From Streptomyces sp. DSM 15324 (GTDB lineage: Bacteria; Actinomycetota; Actinomycetes; Streptomycetales; Streptomycetaceae), in NCBI RefSeq assembly GCF_001514285.1, contig NZ_KQ949030.1, positions 370,634 to 434,633 on the forward strand: a DNA stretch of 64,000 nt, given 5' to 3'. Shown here in pieces: positions 25,410-33,804 of this stretch. Numbering within the stretch: the first letter of the stretch is position 1; every line of letters begins with the position of its first letter. The notes under the pieces are model-generated. The model saw only the letters and a program-made list of their open reading frames with translations, made no database searches and had not been told where the DNA came from. The position numbers and the translations under genes were made by a program.

Positions 25410-26498
25410 TCAGGCGGGCAGTTCCTGGATGGTGGCCGGCTCCTGCGGCTCGATGCCGTTGAAGCGGTGCCGGAAGTCGCTGGACGCGGGGTATGCGGCG
25501 CGGCGGGAGCGCATGATCGAGCCCAGCGGGCGGTGGGCCTCCAGGGCGTGCCAGGGGCTGAAGGAAAGGACGTCGTCGGCGTAGCGGCGGCGGGCGTCGC
25601 TGTAGGCGTCCTGGGCGGGCAGATGCAGCACGGCCACGGTCTGGTGCGGTGACAGGTCCTCGGGCCACGGGACCGAGGCGTCCTCCACCGGCATCCGGTC
25701 GATGTCAGTGCACAGCTGGGCGCGGATGTCGTACTCGGCGCTGTTGTGTGCGAAGAAGTCGATGACGAGGTCGCGCAGGGCGGACTCGCCGGCCTTTTTG
25801 TCGACGTGGCTGCCGGTGAGGGCCTTGACGTTCGCCGAGCGGGGCGCGGCGGACATCTTCGCCACATGGTCGCCGTAGCGCAGCGCGGCCATGGAGTGGA
25901 AGGTCTCGCCGAGGATGTGGTCGTTGGCGGCCGCCAGGGTCTCGACGGCGGGCGGAAGCGGACGTCCGACGCGCGTGAGGGCCTTGGCGGCCACTCGGGC
26001 GGCCGCGCCGGTGAGCTGGAGCTGCTGGTCGCTCTGGCGGGGCTGTTTCTCCAGGAGGTCCTGGAGTCTGGCGTATTCGGCGATGTTGCCGAAGGGCAGG
26101 GTGGGGTGGTTGACGAGGAGGAAGTCCTGGGTGGTGAAGCTGTCGTCGAGGGCGCGGGGCCCGGGGGCGCCGATCACCTTCATCGCGAGGCCGCGCTGGA
26201 CGGGTACCTGGTCGGAGCGTAGGTCGCCGGGGGCGGAGGAGAAGCGGACGATCACCGGGTAGGTGGCCGCTGCGGCGAAGAGACCCTGGGCGAGGTGGGC
26301 GGGCAGGTCGGGCTGGATGCGCAGCTCACCGGCGAGGACGCCGTGGCTCTTGGCGTGGGCGTCGCGCAGGCCGTGACGGTGTTTGTCGGCGACCTGCTGG
26401 TTGGCCTTGCCCATGGCCGCGACGACCTGGCGGACGAGTTCGTCCTCGTTCGGAAAGGGTTGTTCGAGGTCGGGGCTGTAGCGGACGTACGAGGTCAT
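25410..26498 (-). CDS. Catalase-family heme protein (SrpA-like)
   Basis: 362 residues, about the size of the small SrpA-type catalase-like proteins rather than a full catalase of 480 or more. The core reads AKSHGVLAGELRIQPDLPAH, then VIVRFSSAPGDLRSDQVPVQ and RGLAMKVIGAPG, followed by DFLLVNHPTLPFGNIAEY. This is the catalase beta-barrel pattern around the heme pocket. The family binds heme and may act as an organic peroxidase. Last of a three-gene minus-strand operon, 27 bases after the DyP peroxidase gene. Pairing with DyP suggests joint peroxide detoxification or oxidation of an aromatic compound. Confidence 0.85.
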   Translation of the reverse strand: MTSYVRYSPDLEQPFPNEDELVRQVVAAMGKANQQVADKHRHGLRDAHAKSHGVLAGELRIQPDLPAHLAQGLFAAAATYPVIVRFSSAPGDLRSDQVPVQRGLAMKVIGAPGPRALDDSFTTQDFLLVNHPTLPFGNIAEYARLQDLLEKQPRQSDQQLQLTGAAARVAAKALTRVGRPLPPAVETLAAANDHILGETFHSMAALRYGDHVAKMSAAPRSANVKALTGSHVDKKAGESALRDLVIDFFAHNSAEYDIRAQLCTDIDRMPVEDASVPWPEDLSPHQTVAVLHLPAQDAYSDARRRYADDVLSFSPWHALEAHRPLGSIMRSRRAAYPASSDFRHRFNGIEPQEPATIQELPA

Positions 26499-26525
26499 GG
26501 GCAGTGCCTTCGCGCAGGATGGGGG

Positions 26526-27866
26526 TCAGTTGCCGCTGAGCCAGCGGATGGCGGACAAGCTCGGCAGGAAGAAGTACTCGCCGCCGAGGAGGGTGTTGAA
26601 GGACTGGATGTTCTGCACCCGGCGCGGCGGGGTCCCGGGCACGGTGAAGTAGGCGCCCTTGTCCTGGAGCGAGATCATCGGGTCCTTCTCCTTGCCCAGG
26701 CCCATGAAGTTGCCGGAGCCGACCCATTCGCTCTGGAGGAACTCGACGTTGTCGATGGCTCGGGCGCCGAGGGCGATGAAGTCCAGGCCTCGCGGTGTGC
26801 CGTCGTCCCTGAGGCGATCCGGGGGGAGCGGGGTGCCGTAGGAGGTGCCGCGCCGGATGATGCGGCGGATGTTGACGTCGGTGAGGACCGTCAGCTTGGT
26901 GTCGCGCGGGTTCATCCGGCGGATGTGGGAGCCGAGCGGGGTGCGCAGTCCGCGCGGGTCGGCGGAGTAGTCGAAGTCGTTGATCCGGTTCGGGTCTTCG
27001 CCGATGGCGGGGGTGTCGCGGTCGGGCGAGAGGGCGAGAGGGGCGCCGCTGCGCCAGCGGCCGACCAACTTCGCGGCCAGCAGCTCGCGTTCGGCCTCGG
27101 TAGAGGCGTTGTCGTGCAGCCATTTGTTGAAGGCCGCGACGTGGGAGTGGTACTTGCGGAAGACGACGTACGTGCCGTTGCGGCCCAGGACGTCCGGAGC
27201 CGGCACGGGCAGCGGCACACCGGTCTCGCTCGGGTAGCCGAGGACGAACTCACCGGCCTTGATGGGCCGTCCGTCGCCGCGCAGGGGTTCGGCACCACTG
27301 CCCTCGACCACCGGCTGGCTGAAGCCGTCCCGGTAGCCGAAGACGTTGAACCCGTCGGCCGCGAAGTCCTGGTGCGACAGCAGCCGTACGCCCGGTACCT
27401 CGCCCAGTTCCTTTTCGTACGCCACGACTTCGGCCCGCCAGTCGTCCTCGCTCGCGGCAAACACCGTGACGGCGACATGTACCCGCGGCGTGCCGAAGGG
27501 GAACTCCCAGCGGTCCGGCGCGTTCACGCCGGTGTCCCGCAGCCGCTCGGCGCGGGCGGCCATTCCGGCGCGGAAGTTGGCCGGGAACGAGGCCAGTGAC
27601 GTCTTCGGGAGCCCCAGTGCGACCAGCCCCTGGTAGCTGAGGGCGAGGGCCAGCCAGGACGGCTGCGGTTCGTCCCAGCGCGCCGCTGAGGTCACCCTCG
27701 GCGCCAGGCGGCGCAGCAGTTCCCTGCCCGCGGCCGGTTCGGTGATCTCCAGGATCGCGTGGGTGCCGAAGTAGGGCTCGGGCCGGGCCCGCAGCAGGGT
27801 CGCCTGGATGTCGTCGAGGTCCAGGGTGGGCGGGCGGCGCAGCCGCCGGAACAGCGGGGAAGGCAT
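26526..27866 (-). CDS. Dye-decolorizing (DyP-type) heme peroxidase
   Basis: 446 residues. The hallmark GxxDG motif is GYRDGFSQP (residues 177-185, catalytic Asp about 180). The proximal heme His is in TPLGSHIRRMNPRD (about His314), and VNIRRIIRRGTSYG supplies the conserved Arg downstream. There is no Tat or Sec signal, so it is cytoplasmic or encapsulated. It overlaps neither neighbour: 13 bases separate it from the upstream companion gene and 27 from the catalase-like gene. It oxidises phenols or dyes with peroxide; the physiological substrate is unknown. Confidence 0.92.
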   Translation of the reverse strand: MPSPLFRRLRRPPTLDLDDIQATLLRARPEPYFGTHAILEITEPAAGRELLRRLAPRVTSAARWDEPQPSWLALALSYQGLVALGLPKTSLASFPANFRAGMAARAERLRDTGVNAPDRWEFPFGTPRVHVAVTVFAASEDDWRAEVVAYEKELGEVPGVRLLSHQDFAADGFNVFGYRDGFSQPVVEGSGAEPLRGDGRPIKAGEFVLGYPSETGVPLPVPAPDVLGRNGTYVVFRKYHSHVAAFNKWLHDNASTEAERELLAAKLVGRWRSGAPLALSPDRDTPAIGEDPNRINDFDYSADPRGLRTPLGSHIRRMNPRDTKLTVLTDVNIRRIIRRGTSYGTPLPPDRLRDDGTPRGLDFIALGARAIDNVEFLQSEWVGSGNFMGLGKEKDPMISLQDKGAYFTVPGTPPRRVQNIQSFNTLLGGEYFFLPSLSAIRWLSGN

Positions 27867-27879
27867 GGTGTCCTTGCCC

Positions 27880-28488
27880 TCAGTTGAGGTCCGACAGGAA
27901 ACGCTGCACGGCGGCCTCCTGCCGCTTGAGCCGGTGGCCTTCAGCGACGGTGAGGTTGGGATGGGCGACGAACCACGCCTCCGCCGGGATCTGGTACTTG
28001 ACGATGAAGTCCTTCACGTCCGGCGAGGTGATGCCGGGCCAGCCCTCGACGTTGGCGAACAGGAAGTCCATCATCTCGGGGATCTTGGTGGCGAAGTCGT
28101 CGATGTAGGGGTCCCACTCGCCGTCGAAGGCGGTCGCGAACAGCAGCTTCGTGTCGTTGTCGAGGAAGACGAACCGCATGTTGTGCAGGGTGCCGACCTG
28201 ACCGGCGCCGGCCAGGTTCCCGCCGAGCAGGCCGAAGAATTTCCGCAGCCGCTCTGCGCCGTTCGGCTTCAGCGGCAGGATCGTCGTCAGCTCGGACACC
28301 TCCCCGCTCTTGGCGCCGATCCGGCCGGCGGTGGTGACGGCGTGTTCGGCCAGCTCCTCCTTGTCGGCGAGGATCTCGGCGGCCTTGAGCTTGAGGGCGA
28401 TCTTGGCGTCCGACAGTGCGGTCTCGACCTTCTCGCGGACCGCATCGGGGAACTGCTGGAACTTCGCGTGCAGGTCGTTCTCGCTCAT
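27880..28488 (-). CDS. Uncharacterised companion of the DyP/catalase operon
   Basis: 202 residues from ATG 28486-28488 with AAGGAGAGG upstream. It is soluble with an alpha/beta composition. An N-terminal helix is followed by LTTILPLKPNGAERLRKFFG, then HNMRFVFLDNDTKLLFATAF and DGEWDPYIDDFATKIPEMMD. The alternation suggests a ferredoxin-like alpha+beta barrel, a fold shared with DyP and chlorite-dismutase-type heme proteins, but no heme His is obvious. I do not recognise a named family. First gene of the operon, so its promoter faces the DUF4331 gene. It could be a heme chaperone or a peroxidase subunit (inference). Confidence 0.75.
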   Translation of the reverse strand: MSENDLHAKFQQFPDAVREKVETALSDAKIALKLKAAEILADKEELAEHAVTTAGRIGAKSGEVSELTTILPLKPNGAERLRKFFGLLGGNLAGAGQVGTLHNMRFVFLDNDTKLLFATAFDGEWDPYIDDFATKIPEMMDFLFANVEGWPGITSPDVKDFIVKYQIPAEAWFVAHPNLTVAEGHRLKRQEAAVQRFLSDLN

Positions 28489-28595
28489 GGCGCCTCTCCT
28501 TGGGCGTGGGCGGCAACGCTTCAATACCGCCACAAATAGGCCATTGCAGGGTGGTGGGCAAGCGGGACGAAACCCGCTTCTGACCATCTCCGCAT

Positions 28596-28615
28596 AACTG
28601 ATTACATCATCAGTT
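28596..28615. promoter_or_regulatory. Palindrome in the peroxidase / DUF4331 divergent promoter
   Basis: AACTGAT-TACATC-ATCAGTT, perfect 7-bp arms. It lies about 110 bases upstream of the operon start. A second perfect stem, AAGCGGG-N6-CCCGCTT, is at 28560-28579. TetR/MarR-type operator size. Confidence 0.55.
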
Positions 28616-28673
28616 CACCGCGCCGGCTTGTCAACGCACCACGCGCCAGCAGTCGACATGACGCACAGGACTA

Positions 28674-28718
28674 TGAGACAGATTGACCCACAGCATCTCT
28701 GTGAGTCATTGTGTCTCA
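28674..28718. promoter_or_regulatory. 45-bp near-perfect palindrome before the DUF4331 gene
   Basis: Two 20-base arms (28674-28693 and 28699-28718) match at 17 of 20 positions around CATCT. The outer ends are TGAGACA / TGTCTCA and the inner ends ACAG / CTGT. It ends 44 bases before the DUF4331 GTG start, a position that could control both divergent units. Confidence 0.65.
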
Positions 28719-28762
28719 AAGATTGCGCACCTCGACCCACCCATCACTCGAAGGAGTTCCCG

Positions 28763-29843
28763 GTGGCGGATCACTTCTCCGGACCGCGCATCCTCTGCGA
28801 CCCCGCGTCCGCCGTCGCTCACGTCTTCTCCTTTCCCAGCCCCGACCGCCCCGGCTGCCTGGTACTCGTCCTCGATGTGTTTCCGGCCGCAGCTCCCACC
28901 GCGCTGTTCTCCGACGCGATCACCTACCGCTTCCGGGTCCGGCCGGTCGCCCCGGCGGCAGCTCGCGCCGCGTTCACTGTCGGCGACACCGAGTACGGCC
29001 TCGATTTCACCTTCGCCACGCCCGGTCGGCTCCCTGGCGGCGACGACCCTCTTCAGATCGGCACCTGCACGACGTCCAGCGGTGAGGAGGTCGTGTTCCT
29101 GGTCGGCGGCGACAAGCACGCCGAGGCCGAAGGGCTGAGGATCTTCGCCGGACCACGGCTCGACCCGTTCTTCATCGACCTCGCGGGCGTTCCGGCCGCC
29201 GACGCCACCCAGAAGCCGGCCTTCCGTCCCGGCGCGGACAACGTCCTCCAAGGGATGAACGTGCTGAGCATCCTCGTCGAGGTGGACCCCGAAGTGGTGT
29301 TCGGCCTGGACTGCGGCCCCCTGCTCGGCGTCGTCGGCGAGACCGTGACCTCCGGCGGGCGCCCGGTCCGGCTGGAACGCATGGGCCGCCCCGAGATCAA
29401 GTATGTCGTCCTGGCGAGCAAGAGCCACGACCTCGTCAACAGCGATCTGGAGATCCGAGACCTCTACAACGAGGAGAATGCCTTCGCTCTGCGACCGGAA
29501 TACGTCGAGGCCTACCGTGCACGGTTCAACGCCAACCTGGCCTTCTTCGACCGTCTGGAGAACTCGTCCGGCCGCCGGACGACCAGGGCACCCACCCCCT
29601 GACGGAACTCCTCTGGCCGACTTCCTTGTCGTCGACATCTCCAAGCCGTTCGCCGAGGACAGCTGCTTCGAGATCGGGACCGCGCTGCTCGCCGGACGCC
29701 CCCACGCGACCTGCGGCGGCCGTGCGCCCAACGACGACATCGTGGACACCCTCTACACACTCCTGGTCAACGGCGTCGACGGCCCGCGCATCAGCGACGG
29801 CGTCGACCGGGCCACCCGGCCGGCCACCCACGACTTCCCGTAG
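28763..29843 (+). pseudogene. DUF4331-family protein, frameshifted near its C-terminus
   Basis: GTG 28763 has an AAGGAG site and begins ADHFSGPRILCDP, the usual DUF4331 opening. The first frame runs 279 residues to a stop at 29602 (FGLDCGPLLGVVGET, ENAFALRPEYVEAYRARFNA inside). The family's conserved C-terminus then appears in other frames: DDQGTHPLTELL, then LADFLVVDISKPFAEDSCFE, CGGRAPNDDIVDTLYTLLVN and DGVDRATRPATHDFP, stopping at 29843. Two small indels therefore split one gene. DUF4331 proteins are secreted or cytoplasmic proteins of unknown role. Residual function of the 279-residue product is possible. Confidence 0.78.
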
Positions 29844-30135
29844 CTCATGGCCCCCAACCCGAACCCGCCGGACCCCATGACGGGGAGGTGCTGGTCGCAC
29901 GTCACCCGGAGGCGTACGCCGATAACACCGCCGACTTCTGGCTCATGGCCTGAGGCGATGTCGACAGAGGGCTCCCACTCGCCCTTCAGAGCCTGGTCGT
30001 GCGCCAGACCAGCCACACGTACGCCCTGGTCAAGCGCGCCCGCGAGGCAAGCCGGGGACTCGCCCATGACGCCTTTGGACCGCGACACCCTGCGACTAGC
30101 ATGTGAGGCAACTTGGCTCACACGAAGGGTGCCGC
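29844..30135. other. Intergenic DNA
   Basis: Leading edge may hold the last few eroded codons of the DUF4331 gene (PNPNPPDP). Nothing else is recognised before the TetR start. Confidence 0.4.
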
Positions 30136-30729
30136 ATGCCGGAGCAGCGAGCCGATCCACGCCAGGTGCGCAGCCGCGCGGCCATGGTGACCGCAGCCAC
30201 CGCGCTGCTCACCGAGGGCGGCCTGGAGGCCGTCACGCACCAGGCGGTTGCCGCCCACGCCGGAGTCGGCCGGGCCACGGTCTACCGTCACTGGGCCGAC
30301 CTGCTCGGTCTCCGTCTGGCGGCTCTGGAGGCAGGCATGCCGCCCCTGTCACCGGCGCCCGAGGACGTGCGGGCGGCGTCCGGTGCCGAGCCGCGCGCCG
30401 AGCTGGTCCATTACCTGCGCCAGCTCGGCGAGCGGCTCGACGACGCCCACGCCGGGGCTGTTCTCGCCGCCGTACTGGGCGGGGCACAGTACGACGACGG
30501 GATGCAGCGCCTCCGTCAGACTGTCCTGACCCAGATCGTCGACTCCCTGCGCCCTGCCGTCACCGCTGCCGTCGCCCGTGGGCGCCTGCGAGACGACCTG
30601 ACGGCCGAGACGTTCGCCATGACGATCGTCGGGCCGCTCGTCTATCAGCGGTTCCTCGTGGGCGCCCGGCTCGGTCACGACATGGTGGACGCGGTGGTGG
30701 ATGCGGCGCTGCGGGCGTGGGCGCCGTAG
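30136..30729 (+). CDS. TetR-family regulator
   Basis: 197 residues from ATG 30136 (GAAGG upstream). The DNA-binding region reads TALLTEGGLEAVTHQAVAAH then AGVGRATVYRHWADLLGLRL, typical of TetR. The C-terminal domain includes LRQTVLTQIVDSLRPAVTAA and MTIVGPLVYQRFLVG. No neighbour is clearly its target: upstream is a broken DUF4331 gene and downstream a P450 fragment on the same strand. It may once have governed the P450. Confidence 0.85.
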   Translation: MPEQRADPRQVRSRAAMVTAATALLTEGGLEAVTHQAVAAHAGVGRATVYRHWADLLGLRLAALEAGMPPLSPAPEDVRAASGAEPRAELVHYLRQLGERLDDAHAGAVLAAVLGGAQYDDGMQRLRQTVLTQIVDSLRPAVTAAVARGRLRDDLTAETFAMTIVGPLVYQRFLVGARLGHDMVDAVVDAALRAWAP

Positions 30730-30763
30730 CGATTCGGTTCGACCGGAACCCCACACAAACCGG

Positions 30764-31260
30764 GTGCGCTACGTGTCCGACGGCATGACCCGGCTGACTC
30801 CGGACACCATCGGACTGTGCGGGGTCGGGCACCGGTTCGAGTCCTTCCGCAGCGAGGAGCCGGGCCCCTTCCTCCAGGCGATGTTGCGGACCCTGACACA
30901 GGTGATGAACCGCACCCGTCACATACCGCTGGTCACACGGCTGCGACTCGAGGAGCATCGGGCGTACCAGCAGAGCGTCCGGTTCGACATCGACCGGTGG
31001 CTGCCCGAGAACAGGGCCCAGCACCACCCGTACGCCTACCGCCCCTTCGGCACAGGTGAACGTGCCTGCATCGGGCGGCAGTTCGCGCTGACCGAGGCCC
31101 GGCTCGCCCTCGCGCTCATCCTGCGAAGGTTCGCTGTCTCCGCCCCGAGCGACTACCGGCTGCATGTCGACGAGGCGCTCACGTACAAGCCGTCCGGCTT
31201 CACGCTGTGGCTGCGGACCCGGCAGCCCCGCAACCGGCGTCCGGCCGCGGTCCAGTCGCC
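30764..31260 (+). pseudogene. Cytochrome P450 fragment (CYP102-like)
   Basis: Starts inside the I-helix-proximal region without an N-terminus (DGMTRLTPDTIGLCGVGHRF, FLQAMLRTLTQVMNRTR). It jumps after RLEEHRAYQQ straight to FDIDRWLPENRAQHHPYAYR and the heme-binding loop PFGTGERACIGRQFALTEA with the axial Cys intact. About 110 N-terminal and about 150 central residues are missing. The pattern recalls self-sufficient CYP102/CYP505 heme domains. No reductase domain follows, only low-information sequence. Confidence 0.75.
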
Positions 31261-31466
31261 GGAGCCCGCTGCTGTTCCTCCCGCTGCGGCTGGGGCCCGC
31301 CGGGGCCGACGCCCTGCGACTGCTCACGCGGCGGTCGACGCCGGGAGGGCTCGGATGCCGAGGCCGGGGAGGGGGTGCATCCAAGGTGAGAGCCCAAAAG
31401 CCGCCACGGGATGATCTCGGCCGGTGAGGGCTTCGGTAGCGTGACGTAGAGCCGTCATACGCACGC

Positions 31467-31800
31467 ATGCGCACGGGGCTCCGGCTGCGGGGAACCTTGG
31501 TACAGCCGCTACTGACGCCTGAACGGCAGGCGTTGCGCGAGCGGATCCGGCCGGAGGCCGCGGAGCGATTCGCTGCGGGTGCCTCCCACCCCGAGGTCGC
31601 CAAGGACTTACGGGTGGTGTGCGCTCGGTGCAGCGCCGGCGCCGGGCCTGGCACGACACCGGCGCCGAGGGGCTGCGGTCTGCCGGGCCCGTGTCGCGGC
31701 CCAAGCTGAGTGAAGCCCTGGCTTTCGCGAACGGCGACCTGCGGAAACAGAGTCGCGTCGGTCACTGTCGCAGAACTCTCATGGGTGGTCCGTCTATGAG
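31467..31800 (+). pseudogene. IS630-type transposase N-terminal fragment
   Basis: TPERQALRERIRPEAAERFA and AGASHPEVAKDLRV match the winged-helix N-terminus of IS630-type transposases. After a frameshift near 31615 the next part appears as SVQRRRRAWHDTGAEGLRSA and GPVSRPKLSEAL. The catalytic domain is absent. Lies between the P450 fragment and the ABC exporter terminus. Confidence 0.65.
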
Positions 31801-31854
31801 AGACCCCCGGCGAGGCTGCCGCGAGCCACCCGGACCTCGCTCCTGGGAGGACAC

Positions 31855-32679
31855 TCACACGTCGCGGCGCCTCACGACGAGAACGGCGAGTGCGACCGTG
31901 ATCAGCGGCCAGAGCGTGTACACGAGCCAGGAGCCGGAGACTGTGGCGGTGTAGCCCAGGGATCCGGGCTCCGGCCCCCAGGTTTGGATCAGGCGGTTCC
32001 AGGCGGCCGACACCAGCGCGTGTTTGATGTCCGCCGACCAGCGGCTGCTGTCCGAGAACATGGGGGGCAGCATCACCAGGGTGAAGATGCTGGTGACCAT
32101 GGTCCCGGCGGTATGCCGGAGCAGAACACCGAGACCCAGACCGACCAGGGCGCAGACCGGAGCCAGCAGCGCGGAGGCGACCAGCGCCCGGAGCACCCCG
32201 GGGTGGGTGATCGGAAGGTCGGCATGGTGCCCGTTCAGGATGGCCTGGGAGATCAGGAAGGAACCGGTGGAGGCGGTCGTGCCGACCGCGGTCCACAGTG
32301 CGGCGGTGACGGCTGCCTTGGCCAGCACGATCGAGCCGCGGGCCGGGACGGCCACGGTGGTGGTGCGGATCAGCCCGGTGGTGTACTCGCTCACGACCGT
32401 GAGGGCGCCCATGCTGCTGGCGACAAGGATCAGCGTCCAGTAGCCGGCCGGCGGATAGGCGTCGTAGGGCCGGAAGTCAGCGGGGCCGGAGGGCGGGGCC
32501 TTGTCCGCCAGCGTGGCCACGGCGGTGGACCCGATGACGAACAGGAGGGTGAGTGCGATCGTCCACGGTGTGGACCGCAGGGACCGTGTCTTGATCCACT
32601 CGGCGGCGAGCAGGTCGCGGAAGCGGGCGGGCGGCGCGGTGACGGGGGTGGTCCGGGGGGCGGAGGTGAGCGTGGTCAT
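31855..32679 (-). CDS. ABC exporter permease (ABC-2 type)
   Basis: 274 residues with six predicted membrane segments after a cytoplasmic N-terminus (RDLLAAEWIKTRSLRSTPWT, the usual opening of actinobacterial ABC-2 permeases). The first extracellular loop is large and Pro-rich. ATG overlaps the stop of the ATPase gene by four bases (32676-32679), so the two make one transporter. Related modules export antibiotics or respond to cell-envelope stress. A divergent NarL-type two-component pair (33805-35639) is the likely controller. Confidence 0.9.
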   Translation of the reverse strand: MTTLTSAPRTTPVTAPPARFRDLLAAEWIKTRSLRSTPWTIALTLLFVIGSTAVATLADKAPPSGPADFRPYDAYPPAGYWTLILVASSMGALTVVSEYTTGLIRTTTVAVPARGSIVLAKAAVTAALWTAVGTTASTGSFLISQAILNGHHADLPITHPGVLRALVASALLAPVCALVGLGLGVLLRHTAGTMVTSIFTLVMLPPMFSDSSRWSADIKHALVSAAWNRLIQTWGPEPGSLGYTATVSGSWLVYTLWPLITVALAVLVVRRRDV

Positions 32680-33596
32680 CGAGGCTGTCCTGCCTGGTAT
32701 TCGGTGCTGTCGGCGGTGAGTTCCATGAAGGCCGCCTCCAGTGAGGCGGTGCGGGTGGTCAGCTCGTTCAGCTGGATACCGTTGTCGAAGGCGAGCGCCC
32801 CGATCCGGTCGGCCGGGAGCCCGGTCACGGCGAGTTTCTCCACGCCGGTCGAGCCCTCCGGCTCGACCGAGGCGCCCGCCGCGGTCAGCACGGCTGCCAG
32901 CTCGGCGGCCTGCGGTGTCCCCACCACCACGCTGCTCCGGGTGCTGCGGGCCGCGAAGTCCCGTACCGTATCGGCGGCTATGAGGCGGCCCCGGCCGATG
33001 ACGACCAAATGGTCGGCGGTGTTCTCCATCTCCGACATCAGGTGGCTGGAGAGGAAGACCGTGCGCCCCTCGGCGGCCAGGCGCCGGAAGAGCCTGCGTA
33101 CCCAGAGCACACCCTCCGGATCCATGCCGTTGATCGGCTCGTCGAACATGAGCACGGGCGGGTCGCCGAGCAAGGCGGTGGCGATGCCGAGACGCTGCTT
33201 CATACCGAGGGAGAATCCGCCGATGTGGCGGTTTGCCACCTCAGCCAGCCCCACCTCGTGAAGCACCTCGCCCACCCGGCGCCGCGGGATGCCGTTGCTG
33301 CGGGCCAGAGCGGACAGGTGGGCCGCAGCGCTGCGTCCGCCGTGAACCTGTCCGGCGTCGAGGAGGGCACCGACGTGCCGCAGTCCGCGCGGGTGGCGGT
33401 GGAAGGGGACGCCGCTGACGGTGGCGGCGCCGGTGGTGGGCGCGTCCAGACCGAGGATCATCCGCAGGGTGGTGGACTTGCCGGCTCCGTTGGGGCCGAG
33501 GAATCCGGTGACCTGGCCCGGCAGCACGGTGAAGGACAGATGGTCGACGGCCGTCTTGCCGCCGTAGCGCTTGGTGAGTTCGCTGACTTCGATCAC
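32676..33596 (-). CDS. ABC exporter ATPase subunit
   Basis: 306 residues from GTG 33594-33596; no strong ribosome site, so the start is uncertain. Walker A is GFLGPNGAGKSTTLRMIL, the signature is GGFSLGMKQRLGIA, Walker B is VLMFDEPINGMDPEG, and the switch His is in FLSSHLMSEME. The C-terminal extension (about 90 residues) is typical of DrrA/CcmA-like drug-resistance ATPases. Powers the permease encoded next. Transcribed away from the histidine kinase gene. Confidence 0.92.
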   Translation of the reverse strand: MIEVSELTKRYGGKTAVDHLSFTVLPGQVTGFLGPNGAGKSTTLRMILGLDAPTTGAATVSGVPFHRHPRGLRHVGALLDAGQVHGGRSAAAHLSALARSNGIPRRRVGEVLHEVGLAEVANRHIGGFSLGMKQRLGIATALLGDPPVLMFDEPINGMDPEGVLWVRRLFRRLAAEGRTVFLSSHLMSEMENTADHLVVIGRGRLIAADTVRDFAARSTRSSVVVGTPQAAELAAVLTAAGASVEPEGSTGVEKLAVTGLPADRIGALAFDNGIQLNELTTRTASLEAAFMELTADSTEYQAGQPR

Positions 33597-33804
33597 GGCA
33601 CCCACACTGCCGAGAGGAGCCCCGTCCGGGCATGGGGCCGTGGGCGGCAATCGTGCGGCCTGATTGAACCGTGGGCGTACGTCCCCGGGCTGACGCCGAG
33701 CTGCTGATGTCCGGTTAGGCTCGCGGCGTGAACCCCATGACGACGATTTCGTTGCCTGCGCGCGTCGCGCACCTCGTCCTTGTTCCCGGGAGGGGACACC
33801 GCCG

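Noticed and set aside
28674-28718. 45-bp palindrome considered as a terminator
   Set aside because: It is AT-rich at the arm ends, lies upstream of a start codon in a divergent promoter and has no preceding gene end; an operator is more likely.
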